From contig JBHAEC010000067.1 in assembly GCA_041855385.1 (NCBI GenBank), forward strand, positions 1-26,070: DNA of 26,070 bases, read 5' to 3'. The position numbers were made by a program, and so were the translations under genes. The DNA comes from JBHAEC01 sp041855385 (GTDB lineage Bacteria > Bacillota > Negativicutes > Veillonellales > Veillonellaceae). This document shows positions 7,562 to 14,912 of this stretch, piece by piece (within the stretch, counting starts at the first letter, position 1; each line of letters begins with the position of its first letter). Under the pieces are notes generated by a model. It saw nothing but the letters and a program-made list of their open reading frames with translations. It ran no database searches and had not been told where the DNA came from.

Positions 7562-8248
7562 TTATATAAAACCATTTTTTAGAAGTGTCTCCTTTGTTAG
7601 AGAAGACGCCAGTGTATTTTTTTTATGTTTTTCCTCTTTTACAGGCCTTGTCATATGGGGAGCCGCTTGTAAAAAGTTATGTATATATCGACCAAGTATA
7701 TCTGTTTCCAAATTTACCTTTTGGCCGATGGTGGCAAATTTTAGTGTAGTGTTGCCTATAGTGTGAGGAATGATAGAGATTTCAAAATTACCATCCCCTA
7801 CTGAAGATACAGTCAAGCTGATACCATCAACGGCAATGGAACCTTTATGTACAATGTAGGTAAGCATATCGGATTTGCAAGATATTCTGTATATGGTAGA
7901 ATTCCCCCTCGGGAGAATGGTTGTGATAACTCCTACTCCATCGACATGACCGGCTACTATATGCCCTCCAAATCGAGATTGGACACTTAAAGCCCGCTCC
8001 AAATTTACGATAGACCCAATTTTAGCTTCTTTAAATGTGGTAATTTCTACCGACTCAGGCATAATATCGGCTTTAAAATGTGATTTTGTAAATGCCGTGA
8101 CAGTAAGGCATACACCATTTACCGAAATAGAGTCACCAAGGTGAATATCTTCCAGCACTTTTTGGCAGGTAATGGTAAGAGTATAGGAATTATCTTGTTT
8201 TCTTATATGGGTAATACGACCCAATTCTTCAATAATACCCGTAAACAT
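7562..8248 (-). CDS. ribE: Riboflavin synthase alpha chain
   Basis: A 228-residue enzyme that dismutates two lumazines into riboflavin and the aminouracil. It starts with the diagnostic MFTGIIEELG. It has two similar barrel domains (about 1-90 and 91-190) with VNGVCLTV and its repeat VDGISLTV, and FGGHIVAGHVDGVG at the domain junction. Residues 198-228 form a basic, polar tail (KEEKHKKNT segment) beyond the usual end of the family; its role is unknown. The start codon overlaps the ribD stop by one base (TAATG), with GGGAGG inside ribD, so the two are translationally coupled. Some databases call this gene ribC or ribB. Confidence 0.96.
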   Translation of the reverse strand: MFTGIIEELGRITHIRKQDNSYTLTITCQKVLEDIHLGDSISVNGVCLTVTAFTKSHFKADIMPESVEITTFKEAKIGSIVNLERALSVQSRFGGHIVAGHVDGVGVITTILPRGNSTIYRISCKSDMLTYIVHKGSIAVDGISLTVSSVGDGNFEISIIPHTIGNTTLKFATIGQKVNLETDILGRYIHNFLQAAPHMTRPVKEEKHKKNTLASSLTKETLLKNGFI

Positions 8249-9378
8249 TAGGATCCTCCCTTAGGTTTTGCCGCGATGACAATATTGTTTCCCTTAAAAA
8301 AAATTTCATCATAGAATAACTGCAAAGCTTCCGATAAGGAATCAAAACCAAGACCACCCACAGCCGGTTTAGAGTCTTTTCCTCCCAGCACCAAAGGACC
8401 TAAAAAAGCGTAAATTTTATCTACTTTTTTTGCTTCTACAAAAGCTGATAAAATTTGGCTTCCCCCTTCAATTAAAATAGATGAATAGCCGAGGCCTTTT
8501 GCCTTTTGTAGAACAGCTTCTATGGATAGGCCTTTTTTGGAATGAGGCAGAACATGTACACTTGCTCCTGCCTGATGAAGACGGTATTTTTCCGATTCTT
8601 TACAAGTGGGACTAACAAATATGTGCACCTTGCGAGTCGAACAGGAAAAAATGGCCGCATTTGAAGGGGTACGTCCTCTAGAGTCAAGGATTATGCAATC
8701 CGGTTGATGCGGAATTGATCCGTCAATGGTATTACAAAAGTCCGATTTTCCATCAAGTCTGCAAGTTAATTCTGGATCATCTATCAAAATTGTGCCGATC
8801 CCAACTAACATTGCGTCATATGTCGCTCTTAGCTCATGTCCGAAATTTCTTGCTTCTTCTGTGGTTATCCACTTTGACTCTCCCTTTGCGGTAGCAATTT
8901 TACCATCCAATGTCATGGCCCATTTCAAAACTATAAATGGGTTATTTCCTCTAAGATAAGATAAAAAAGGTTCATTAAGTTTTTGCGCTTCTTTCTCTAA
9001 AAGACCAATATGAACCTCAATGCCCGCCTCTCTTAGCTTAGTTATTCCCTGTCCGCTAACAAGAGGGTTTGGATCTATCATAGCGATGTATACACAACAA
9101 ACGCCGGATTGGATGATCAAATCAACGCAGGGGGGAGTTTTTCCGTGATGGCAGCAAGGTTCTAGAGTTACATATAGTGTTGCGCCTTCGGATTCTAGCC
9201 CCGCTTCTTGTAAAGCATAAACCTCGGCATGCGGTGTTCCCGCTTTTTTATGAAAGCCTCGACCGATAATATGGTTGTTTTTTACAATAACGGCACCTAC
9301 CATTGGATTAGGACTTGTATAGCCTCTTGCTTGCTCGGCAAGTCTAAGTGCCCCTTTCATATATATTTCATGAGTCAT
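8248..9378 (-). CDS. ribD: Bifunctional riboflavin deaminase/reductase RibD
   Basis: A 376-residue bifunctional enzyme for the second and third steps of riboflavin synthesis from GTP. The N-terminal deaminase domain (about 1-145) carries the zinc site PHAEVYAL (H50, E52) and PCCHHGKTPPC (C75, C84). The C-terminal reductase domain (146-376) has KWAMTLDGKIA, LVGIGTILIDDPELT and an IEGGSQ motif. The reading frame stays open upstream to 9489, but that extension runs through the FMN aptamer and terminator. The residues after 9378 (MTHEIYMKGALRLAEQA) match the start of the family, so 9378 is chosen. The ribosome site is weak (GGTG about ten bases upstream). First gene of the FMN-controlled operon. 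Confidence 0.95.
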   Translation of the reverse strand: MTHEIYMKGALRLAEQARGYTSPNPMVGAVIVKNNHIIGRGFHKKAGTPHAEVYALQEAGLESEGATLYVTLEPCCHHGKTPPCVDLIIQSGVCCVYIAMIDPNPLVSGQGITKLREAGIEVHIGLLEKEAQKLNEPFLSYLRGNNPFIVLKWAMTLDGKIATAKGESKWITTEEARNFGHELRATYDAMLVGIGTILIDDPELTCRLDGKSDFCNTIDGSIPHQPDCIILDSRGRTPSNAAIFSCSTRKVHIFVSPTCKESEKYRLHQAGASVHVLPHSKKGLSIEAVLQKAKGLGYSSILIEGGSQILSAFVEAKKVDKIYAFLGPLVLGGKDSKPAVGGLGFDSLSEALQLFYDEIFFKGNNIVIAAKPKGGS

Positions 9379-9389
9379 ATTTTTACACC

Positions 9390-9423
9390 AATAAAAAGAG
9401 ACCATACCAAAAGATATAGTCTC
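9390..9423 (-). terminator. Attenuator terminator of the FMN riboswitch
   Basis: On the minus strand an 11-bp stem (GAGACUAUAUC with GGUAUGGUCUC, three G-U pairs) closes a UUUU loop and runs into UUUUUAUU, 12 bases before ribD. It is the expression platform of the upstream aptamer. Its 5' arm is complementary to aptamer segments 9458-9465 and 9559-9565, giving the antiterminated state when FMN is absent. Confidence 0.9.
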
Positions 9424-9443
9424 CAAGTAAACAAATTTTGCTC

Positions 9444-9562
9444 GTCTTTTCCCATCCAGACTATACTGTCGGTCTTGGAATTTCACCAAGTCAACCCGAA
9501 GGTTCGCGGACTGTAACCGCCGGTCAGGAATTGGAGATACCTCCTCACCTTGCCCTAAAGAC
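9444..9562 (-). promoter_or_regulatory. FMN riboswitch aptamer (RFN element)
   Basis: On the minus strand the conserved RFN blocks occur in order: AGGGCAAGGTGAGGA, ATTCCTGACCGGCGGT, CAGTCCGCGAACC, TTGGTGAAATTCCAA, GACCGACAGT and CTGGATGGGA. The closing helix P1 is GUCUUU (9557-9562) with AAAGAC (9444-9449). The aptamer lies between the promoter and ribD and is followed by a strong terminator. FMN binding should therefore stop transcription, a standard feedback switch for riboflavin synthesis. Confidence 0.97.
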
Positions 9563-9586
9563 TATCATATTCAATTTATCACAGAT

Positions 9587-9615
9587 ATAGTACCATGTTT
9601 AACTTAAGAATGCAA
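9587..9615 (-). promoter_or_regulatory. Promoter of the riboflavin operon
   Basis: On the minus strand TTGCAT (9610-9615) and TACTAT (9587-9592) are separated by 17 bases, fitting a vegetative sigma factor site. The predicted RNA start is about 18 bases ahead of the FMN aptamer. It is located in the gap between rpe and the riboswitch. No strong terminator separates it from rpe, so some readthrough from upstream is possible. Confidence 0.7.
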
Positions 9616-9660
9616 TGAAAGACGCAATTAAATAAATGTACAAATTAGTAATAAAAAGAA

Positions 9661-10308
9661 TTAAGCATTTCTTATTGCCTCAATCATGGCTTTTCTATCC
9701 GGGGCATTAAAAACTGCTGATCCTGCTACAAGAACAGTTGCTCCTGCCTCTTTGACCATAGAGGCAGTTTCCGGATTAATGCCCCCGTCTACTTCAATTT
9801 CAAGGTCTGGATTGTACATTTTGGCCAATGATTTTACTTGTGAAATTTTTTCGACTGTCGATGGTATAAACTTTTGCCCTCCAAATCCGGGATTTACACT
9901 CATAACAAGAACCATATCTACATCAGTAATAATGCTATTTAATGTACTTACTGACGTTCCCGGATTAATTACTACACCTGCCTTTATGCCAAGTGATTTT
10001 ATATGTTGTACTATTCGATGTACGTGAGGAGCAGCCTCCATATGCACAGTAATATAGTCTGCTCCGGCATCGGCAAAGGGTTCCACATAATCCTCCGGAT
10101 TTGTTACCATCAGATGAACATCAAAAGGTAAGTTTGTGTGCTTTCGAAGGGCCTTTACTACAGGAGGACCAAAAGTTAAATTAGGAACAAAATGTCCATC
10201 CATTATATCTAAATGCAATAGATCTGCTCCCGATTTTTCGATATTCTGGATGTCCTCACGTAAGTTTGAAAAATCTGCAGATAGCATTGAAGGGGCAATT
10301 TTGATCAT
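9661..10308 (-). CDS. rpe: Ribulose-phosphate 3-epimerase
   Basis: A 215-residue TIM-barrel enzyme that interconverts ribulose-5-phosphate and xylulose-5-phosphate in the pentose phosphate pathway. Motifs seen: APSMLSADF at the start, the metal and catalytic residues of HLDIMDGHFVPN (H32, D34, D37), DVHLMVTNP (H65), MSVNPGFGGQKF and EVDGGINPETA with the second catalytic Asp. Length is normal. It starts four bases after rsgA, with GGTGAG inside the end of rsgA as ribosome site, and is the last gene before the riboflavin promoter. The rsgA-rpe order is the same as in Bacillus. Its substrate ribulose-5-phosphate is also used by RibBA downstream. Confidence 0.97.
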   Translation of the reverse strand: MIKIAPSMLSADFSNLREDIQNIEKSGADLLHLDIMDGHFVPNLTFGPPVVKALRKHTNLPFDVHLMVTNPEDYVEPFADAGADYITVHMEAAPHVHRIVQHIKSLGIKAGVVINPGTSVSTLNSIITDVDMVLVMSVNPGFGGQKFIPSTVEKISQVKSLAKMYNPDLEIEVDGGINPETASMVKEAGATVLVAGSAVFNAPDRKAMIEAIRNA

Positions 10309-10312
10309 TATC

Positions 10313-11188
10313 TCACCATTTCCTTTGTGTATTTTTTATTTCAGCTAAAATTGATAGATACGAATTATATCGGTTTTTGTTAATTAAATTCATTTCAACA
10401 GCTTTTTTTATACCGCAGACAGGTTCGTGTTCATGAATACAAGAGTTAAAGCGACAATCTTTCATATGAGAAATAAATTCGGGAAAACAATAGCCCAAAG
10501 AAGCAGGTTTTATATTGGAAATATCAATGGCGCTGAAGCCTGGCGTGTCCATAATAAAAGAATGCGTGTTTAAACTGTATAATGATGCATGTCTTGTGGT
10601 ATGGCGACCTCTTTTTATTTTGGAGCTGAGATCTCCTGTCTGAAAGGCAAAATTGGGTTCAATGGCATTTAAAAGGCTACTTTTACCTACCCCGGATGGT
10701 CCTGCAAAAGCAGTGACTTTTCCTTCCAGGGCACGGCGCAGATCATCAATGCCCTGCTTCTTTTCTGCAGATGCGGTAAGGACTGTATAGCCTACCTGTT
10801 CATAGAGTTGCTTTACGCCTTCACTGTGCTCATCTTTTAAGTCCCACTTATTTATGCAAAGAACAATAGGAATTTGTTTATTTTCTATGGCTACCAAAAG
10901 CTTATTGAGAAGCTGCTCATTAATATCGGGATTATGTGCAGCCATTACAAGTACGACCTGATCAAGGTTTGCTACAGCAGGGCGAATTAAAAAATTATGT
11001 CTTTCCTCAATAGTTTCTATTGTTCCTTCTCTATTTGAAATAGCGGTAAACTGAACTTTATCACCTACTAGTAGAGAATACCGGTCTTTTTTTATGCGCC
11101 CTCTGACGCGACACTGAAAGATTTGACCCGACTCATTCTGTACTTGATAATATCCGTTCTCGTTTTTTATTATAATTCCTCGCTCCAT
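10313..11188 (-). CDS. rsgA: Small ribosomal subunit biogenesis GTPase RsgA
   Basis: A 291-residue circularly permuted GTPase that acts late in 30S subunit maturation. Order of parts: an OB-fold N-terminal domain (about 1-70), the GTPase motifs in permuted order with NKWD (G4, 113-116), GPSGVGKS (G1, 163-170) and DTPG (G3, 214-217), then a zinc knuckle with C245, C250, H252 and C258. The family's RHTTRH switch segment is present. It starts 20 bases after prkC with AGAGG as ribosome site. The prpC-prkC-rsgA order is conserved in Firmicutes, where RsgA is reported as a PrkC substrate, so kinase control is likely. Confidence 0.97.
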   Translation of the reverse strand: MERGIIIKNENGYYQVQNESGQIFQCRVRGRIKKDRYSLLVGDKVQFTAISNREGTIETIEERHNFLIRPAVANLDQVVLVMAAHNPDINEQLLNKLLVAIENKQIPIVLCINKWDLKDEHSEGVKQLYEQVGYTVLTASAEKKQGIDDLRRALEGKVTAFAGPSGVGKSSLLNAIEPNFAFQTGDLSSKIKRGRHTTRHASLYSLNTHSFIMDTPGFSAIDISNIKPASLGYCFPEFISHMKDCRFNSCIHEHEPVCGIKKAVEMNLINKNRYNSYLSILAEIKNTQRKW

Positions 11189-11208
11189 AGCATTCCTCTG
11201 AGAAAATA

Positions 11209-13143
11209 TTACAAGGATTGATCCTGAACCAATGCATTATTTAAATATACCTGAATACGTACGCTTCCTGTCCCTCTGATATCCTTGACAATACGATCTC
11301 CCGGATTATGAGCCTTCTCGTGAATAACGCGCCTTCCGTTGTCATCAATTACCAAAATTTTAACGGTTTGTCCTTTATTTCCTTCCGGAACAGTTATATC
11401 AATAGTGCCTTTTGTCACATTTCCTTCTGATTTATTATCCTTTTTTTCTTCTTTCTTTTCTTCTGTGGTAAGCGTGAACTCCGATCCTTCTTCGGTTGTG
11501 CCGCCAGCTCCCGGCTGCTGTGCAGTAACAACAGAGTCGTCCGCAATGGATCCATTAACCAAGGAAACGCTTAAATTGGCTGCTATTAGTGTATCTCTCG
11601 CTTCTTTAAGTGTTTTTCCCACTACATTAGGAATAGCAACCTGTTTAGACACTTTTTTATTTATCGTAATATCCACCATGGAGCCTTTGTTAATTTGAAT
11701 ATTTGCCGCCGGAGATTGAGCCAATACAGCTCCTTCCTCAACTTCTTTGCTCTCGGCGGTACTGATTTTACCTAACACCAGCCCAAGCTCATTTAATTTG
11801 GTTTTGGCTTTTTCAATAGATAACCCCTTTAGATCAGGGACTTTTAGATCCCCGGGCCCCTTACTTACAACCAAGTTAATAAGACGTTGCTCTTTTACTT
11901 CCGAGCCTGCTTCCGGATTCATTGAAATAACTTGTCCTGCCGGAATCGTTTGATTGTGAACCTCGCTAATAGAAGCACGCAAATGTTTGTCATCTAAAAT
12001 ATTTTTAGCAACTGATACCTGCTTTCCTACCACATTTGGCACCACTACAGTAGCACTGCTCCAGAAGCTTCCGTAACTTAAGAAGGCCATCAGAAATGCT
12101 ACGAGAAAAATGCCGACACAACCTAAAACAATAAACTTTGTGGGAAGATTGTTTAAATAAGATAAAAATCTTTCTCCTTTTTCATGGTATGTTCCCCCCA
12201 TGGTCAATCTCGAGGATTCACGATGTTCCGTTTGAATTGTCGGAATAGACTGTGTGGCAAAATCGTAAGGCGCAACAGCACTTCCCTTTGTGCTTACTAT
12301 ACCTTGGGAAAGACGCAAATTTAATATAAATTCACTTATGGTTGTAAAGCGTCTGGAAGGTTCTTTTTCTAAAGCTTTTACCATGACACTTTCAAGTGTT
12401 GGGGGAATATTGCGGTTATACCTGGTGGGCGGAGTCAGTTTCTCTTTTACATGTTTTATGGCAATACTGATTGCTGTTTCGCCCTCATAAGGAACTCGTC
12501 CTGTGAGCATTTCATAAAGAACTACTCCTAAAGAATAAATATCTGTGCTTCCATCTACGGCTTTACCGCCCGCCTGTTCCGGTGATAAATAATGAACAGA
12601 TCCCATAACAGATGTTGTGTACATCAAAGTAGCAGACGAATTAATCGCTCTGGCAATGCCGAAATCTGTCACTTTTACACGTCCTGTAGGCGTAATGAGG
12701 ATATTGTGGGGCTTTATATCACAATGAACTATCCCCATGGCATGCGCTTGCTCAAGACCTTCTCCGATGGCAATCGCTATTTTTACCGCACTATCTATTG
12801 AAAGTCTTCCTTCCCGCTGGATATATTTTTTTAGTGTTTCTCCGTCTACATATTCCATTATGATATAGTGATACCCTTGGTCAAATCCAACATCATACAT
12901 ATTAACAATATTGGGATGACTGAGTTTTCCGGCTGCCTGCGCTTCTCGTTTAAACCGATCCACAAAACCTGAATCACAGGCAAAGCTTTGGTGTAAAACT
13001 TTGATGGCTACAGTCCTTTCCAAGAGCAGGTCTTTTCCTTTATACACATCGGCCATTCCTCCGGTACCGATGCACTCCTCTATTTTATATCGATTGTCAA
13101 AAATTAAGCCCTTCATTTTATCAACATATTGATTTTTATTCAT
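11209..13143 (-). CDS. prkC: PASTA-domain membrane Ser/Thr protein kinase
   Basis: A 644-residue Stk1/PknB-type kinase that senses cell-wall fragments and phosphorylates growth and translation proteins. The cytosolic kinase domain (about 17-280) has GTGGMADVYKG (26-36), catalytic K48, HCDIKPHN with D142, DFG (160-162) and the activation loop up to SPEQ. A juxtamembrane linker is followed by one membrane helix (about 337-358). Three extracellular PASTA repeats come next (about 366-430, 432-498, 500-563), then a Lys/Glu-rich linker and a further beta-rich C-terminal domain (578-644). In the HRD motif the Arg is Cys (C141). The frame is open to 13182 from a TTG, but the ATG at 13143 has GGTGG five bases upstream and does not overlap prpC, so it is preferred. 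Confidence 0.95.
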   Translation of the reverse strand: MNKNQYVDKMKGLIFDNRYKIEECIGTGGMADVYKGKDLLLERTVAIKVLHQSFACDSGFVDRFKREAQAAGKLSHPNIVNMYDVGFDQGYHYIIMEYVDGETLKKYIQREGRLSIDSAVKIAIAIGEGLEQAHAMGIVHCDIKPHNILITPTGRVKVTDFGIARAINSSATLMYTTSVMGSVHYLSPEQAGGKAVDGSTDIYSLGVVLYEMLTGRVPYEGETAISIAIKHVKEKLTPPTRYNRNIPPTLESVMVKALEKEPSRRFTTISEFILNLRLSQGIVSTKGSAVAPYDFATQSIPTIQTEHRESSRLTMGGTYHEKGERFLSYLNNLPTKFIVLGCVGIFLVAFLMAFLSYGSFWSSATVVVPNVVGKQVSVAKNILDDKHLRASISEVHNQTIPAGQVISMNPEAGSEVKEQRLINLVVSKGPGDLKVPDLKGLSIEKAKTKLNELGLVLGKISTAESKEVEEGAVLAQSPAANIQINKGSMVDITINKKVSKQVAIPNVVGKTLKEARDTLIAANLSVSLVNGSIADDSVVTAQQPGAGGTTEEGSEFTLTTEEKKEEKKDNKSEGNVTKGTIDITVPEGNKGQTVKILVIDDNGRRVIHEKAHNPGDRIVKDIRGTGSVRIQVYLNNALVQDQSL

Positions 13144-13165
13144 GTGATCCACCGCTTTCGAAGAA

Positions 13166-13864
13166 TTAGACTGTAGCAACAATTATAGATACATTGTCTT
13201 TGGCCCCTCTTTCATATACAAGGGAAAGAAGTGTGTCTATTACTCGCTTGTCAGTTTTATACTTTGCAAATGCAGCAAGAATTTCTTCATCACTTACGCA
13301 ATTCGTGAGTCCGTCCGAACATAATAACAATCGATCGCCGAGAAGTAGGGTCAGTCTTCCCGTGTCAACTTCGACTTTATCCGAGATGCCTACGGCACGC
13401 ATAAGTACATTTCGTTGCGGATGTGTGGCAGCTTCTTCTTTTGATAATTTTCCCAGCTCTATGAGTTCATGCACCATTGAGTGGTCGGTCGTGATCTGAC
13501 TTATGATTCCGTTTCGAATGATATATAATCTGCTATCGCCGACATTCGCCCAAATCAGTTCATTGTTAATGGCATAGGCTATAACGACTGTTGTTCCCAT
13601 CCCGGCAAGGTCCCGGGCATGGGTTGCGCGTTTACAAATTTCACGACTAGCCACTTGAATGGCATCTTCTAAGGTAGATTCAGAAATCTCATCGGATTTT
13701 CTGATTCGTTCCGACACAATTGAAATAGCCAAAGCACTGGCAATTTCACCGCCTATATGACCTCCCATTCCGTCGGCTACAACAAATAAAGGGACCTTAT
13801 TGTAAATAGAATCTTCATTGGTTTTACGAATTAAGCCTAATCGGCTTACACCGGTGCTTTTCAT
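13166..13864 (-). CDS. prpC: PP2C-family Ser/Thr protein phosphatase, partner of PrkC
   Basis: A 232-residue metal-dependent PPM phosphatase that reverses PrkC phosphorylation in the cytosol. Metal-binding motifs seen: NED near residue 17, DGMGGH (31-36), CSDGLTN with D184, and KDNVSII with D223. Length is slightly under the usual 240-250 but all core motifs are present. A GGAGG ribosome site sits just upstream of the ATG. It lies 10 bases after rlmN and 22 bases before the prkC start, a pairing conserved through the Firmicutes. Also called stp. Confidence 0.96.
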   Translation of the reverse strand: MKSTGVSRLGLIRKTNEDSIYNKVPLFVVADGMGGHIGGEIASALAISIVSERIRKSDEISESTLEDAIQVASREICKRATHARDLAGMGTTVVIAYAINNELIWANVGDSRLYIIRNGIISQITTDHSMVHELIELGKLSKEEAATHPQRNVLMRAVGISDKVEVDTGRLTLLLGDRLLLCSDGLTNCVSDEEILAAFAKYKTDKRVIDTLLSLVYERGAKDNVSIIVATV

Positions 13865-13874
13865 ATACCCTCCA

Positions 13875-14906
13875 TCAGAGCTTTTTATATGTTGCTTTTA
13901 ATTGTCCGCAAGCGGCTTGAATCGTCGCTCCCATTTCTTTACGAACTGTAACGACAAGGCCTCTCTTTTCTAGCTTCTCTACAAATAAACCAATTTGCTT
14001 CAGGGAAGGTTTCCGTAAGTTAATATGCTCGTTTCCATTAACCGGAATAAGATTTACAATCCCATGACAATGTTTCAACAATTCTGCCAGCTCTTCAGCA
14101 TGTTTTGCAGAATCGTTTATGCCTTCAATAAGAATATATTCAAATGTTATGCGCCTATCGGTTTTTTGATAATATGTCATAACTGCGTCGATAACATCTT
14201 GCAGTTTATACTCTTTGCTGATTGGCATCAGGTAATTTCTTATACTATCGTTAGGTGCGTGTAAAGAGAGTGCCAATGTTATGGGGATATTTTCTTTGCT
14301 GAGCCGTAGAATTCCTTTGATGAGACCGCAGGTGGATATTGTCATTCGGCGATATCCTATGAAAAAACTTTCCTTTTCGTGTAAAAAACGAAGTGCCCAT
14401 AAAACATTATCATAATTTTGCAGAGGCTCTCCCGCCCCCATAACAACGACAGAATGAATATCATCTTTTAGAAGTGAAGAAAACAACAATACCTGGCCGA
14501 TTATTTCGTGAGCGTGTAAGTTACGAAATAATCCGCCTTGCGTGGAAGCACAAAATATACATCCCATTGCACAGCCCACCTGAGAAGAAACACAGACAGA
14601 ATTGCCATAATATTGCCTCATTAATACGGTTTCGACTTGGCTTTTATCATCGAGTTCAATCAATAGCTTGATTGTTTTTCCATCCGGAGCTTCTTGTTTT
14701 GATAAAATAGTCGGCATGGTTATATTGGCTTTTTTAATAAGCCAATCGCGGAGCGATTTTGGAAGTTGAACCATTTCATCTATATTGGTAATGTGTCGTT
14801 TATAAATATAATCCATGAGTTGTTTGGCTCTATACTTTGGAAAACCTCCTTCAGATAGAAAGTCCTGTAACTCATATATAGTTTTTCCCAAAATTTCATA
14901 GGCCAT
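13875..14906 (-). CDS. rlmN: 23S rRNA (adenine2503-C2) / tRNA A37 methyltransferase RlmN
   Basis: A 343-residue radical SAM enzyme that methylates C2 of A2503 in 23S rRNA and A37 of some tRNAs. The cluster motif CAMGCIFC gives C112, C116 and C119. C105 (in VCVSSQVG) and the methyl-carrier C333 in AACGQL near the C-terminus complete the expected cysteines. The SAM-binding GAGEPLQNYDNV (157-168) is present. The start has no clear ribosome site; it lies 6 bases after rsmB, so translation is probably coupled to it. RlmN uses two SAM per cycle and yields both S-adenosylhomocysteine and 5'-deoxyadenosine, substrates for the AhcY and MtaD encoded downstream. Confidence 0.97.
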   Translation of the reverse strand: MAYEILGKTIYELQDFLSEGGFPKYRAKQLMDYIYKRHITNIDEMVQLPKSLRDWLIKKANITMPTILSKQEAPDGKTIKLLIELDDKSQVETVLMRQYYGNSVCVSSQVGCAMGCIFCASTQGGLFRNLHAHEIIGQVLLFSSLLKDDIHSVVVMGAGEPLQNYDNVLWALRFLHEKESFFIGYRRMTISTCGLIKGILRLSKENIPITLALSLHAPNDSIRNYLMPISKEYKLQDVIDAVMTYYQKTDRRITFEYILIEGINDSAKHAEELAELLKHCHGIVNLIPVNGNEHINLRKPSLKQIGLFVEKLEKRGLVVTVRKEMGATIQAACGQLKATYKKL

Positions 14907-14912
14907 AATTTT

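Noticed and set aside
9379..9489. In-frame 37-codon extension of ribD at its N-terminus
   Set aside because: It runs through the FMN aptamer and attenuator, and the family's N-terminus begins at 9378; the open frame is chance.
9630..9680. Hairpin with T-run after rpe as terminator
   Set aside because: Only a weak A/U stem of about five pairs (AAGAA with UUCUU) is found; not enough to call a terminator.
13144..13182. Upstream TTG start for prkC overlapping prpC
   Set aside because: The ATG at 13143 has a ribosome site at good spacing and gives the usual kinase N-terminus.
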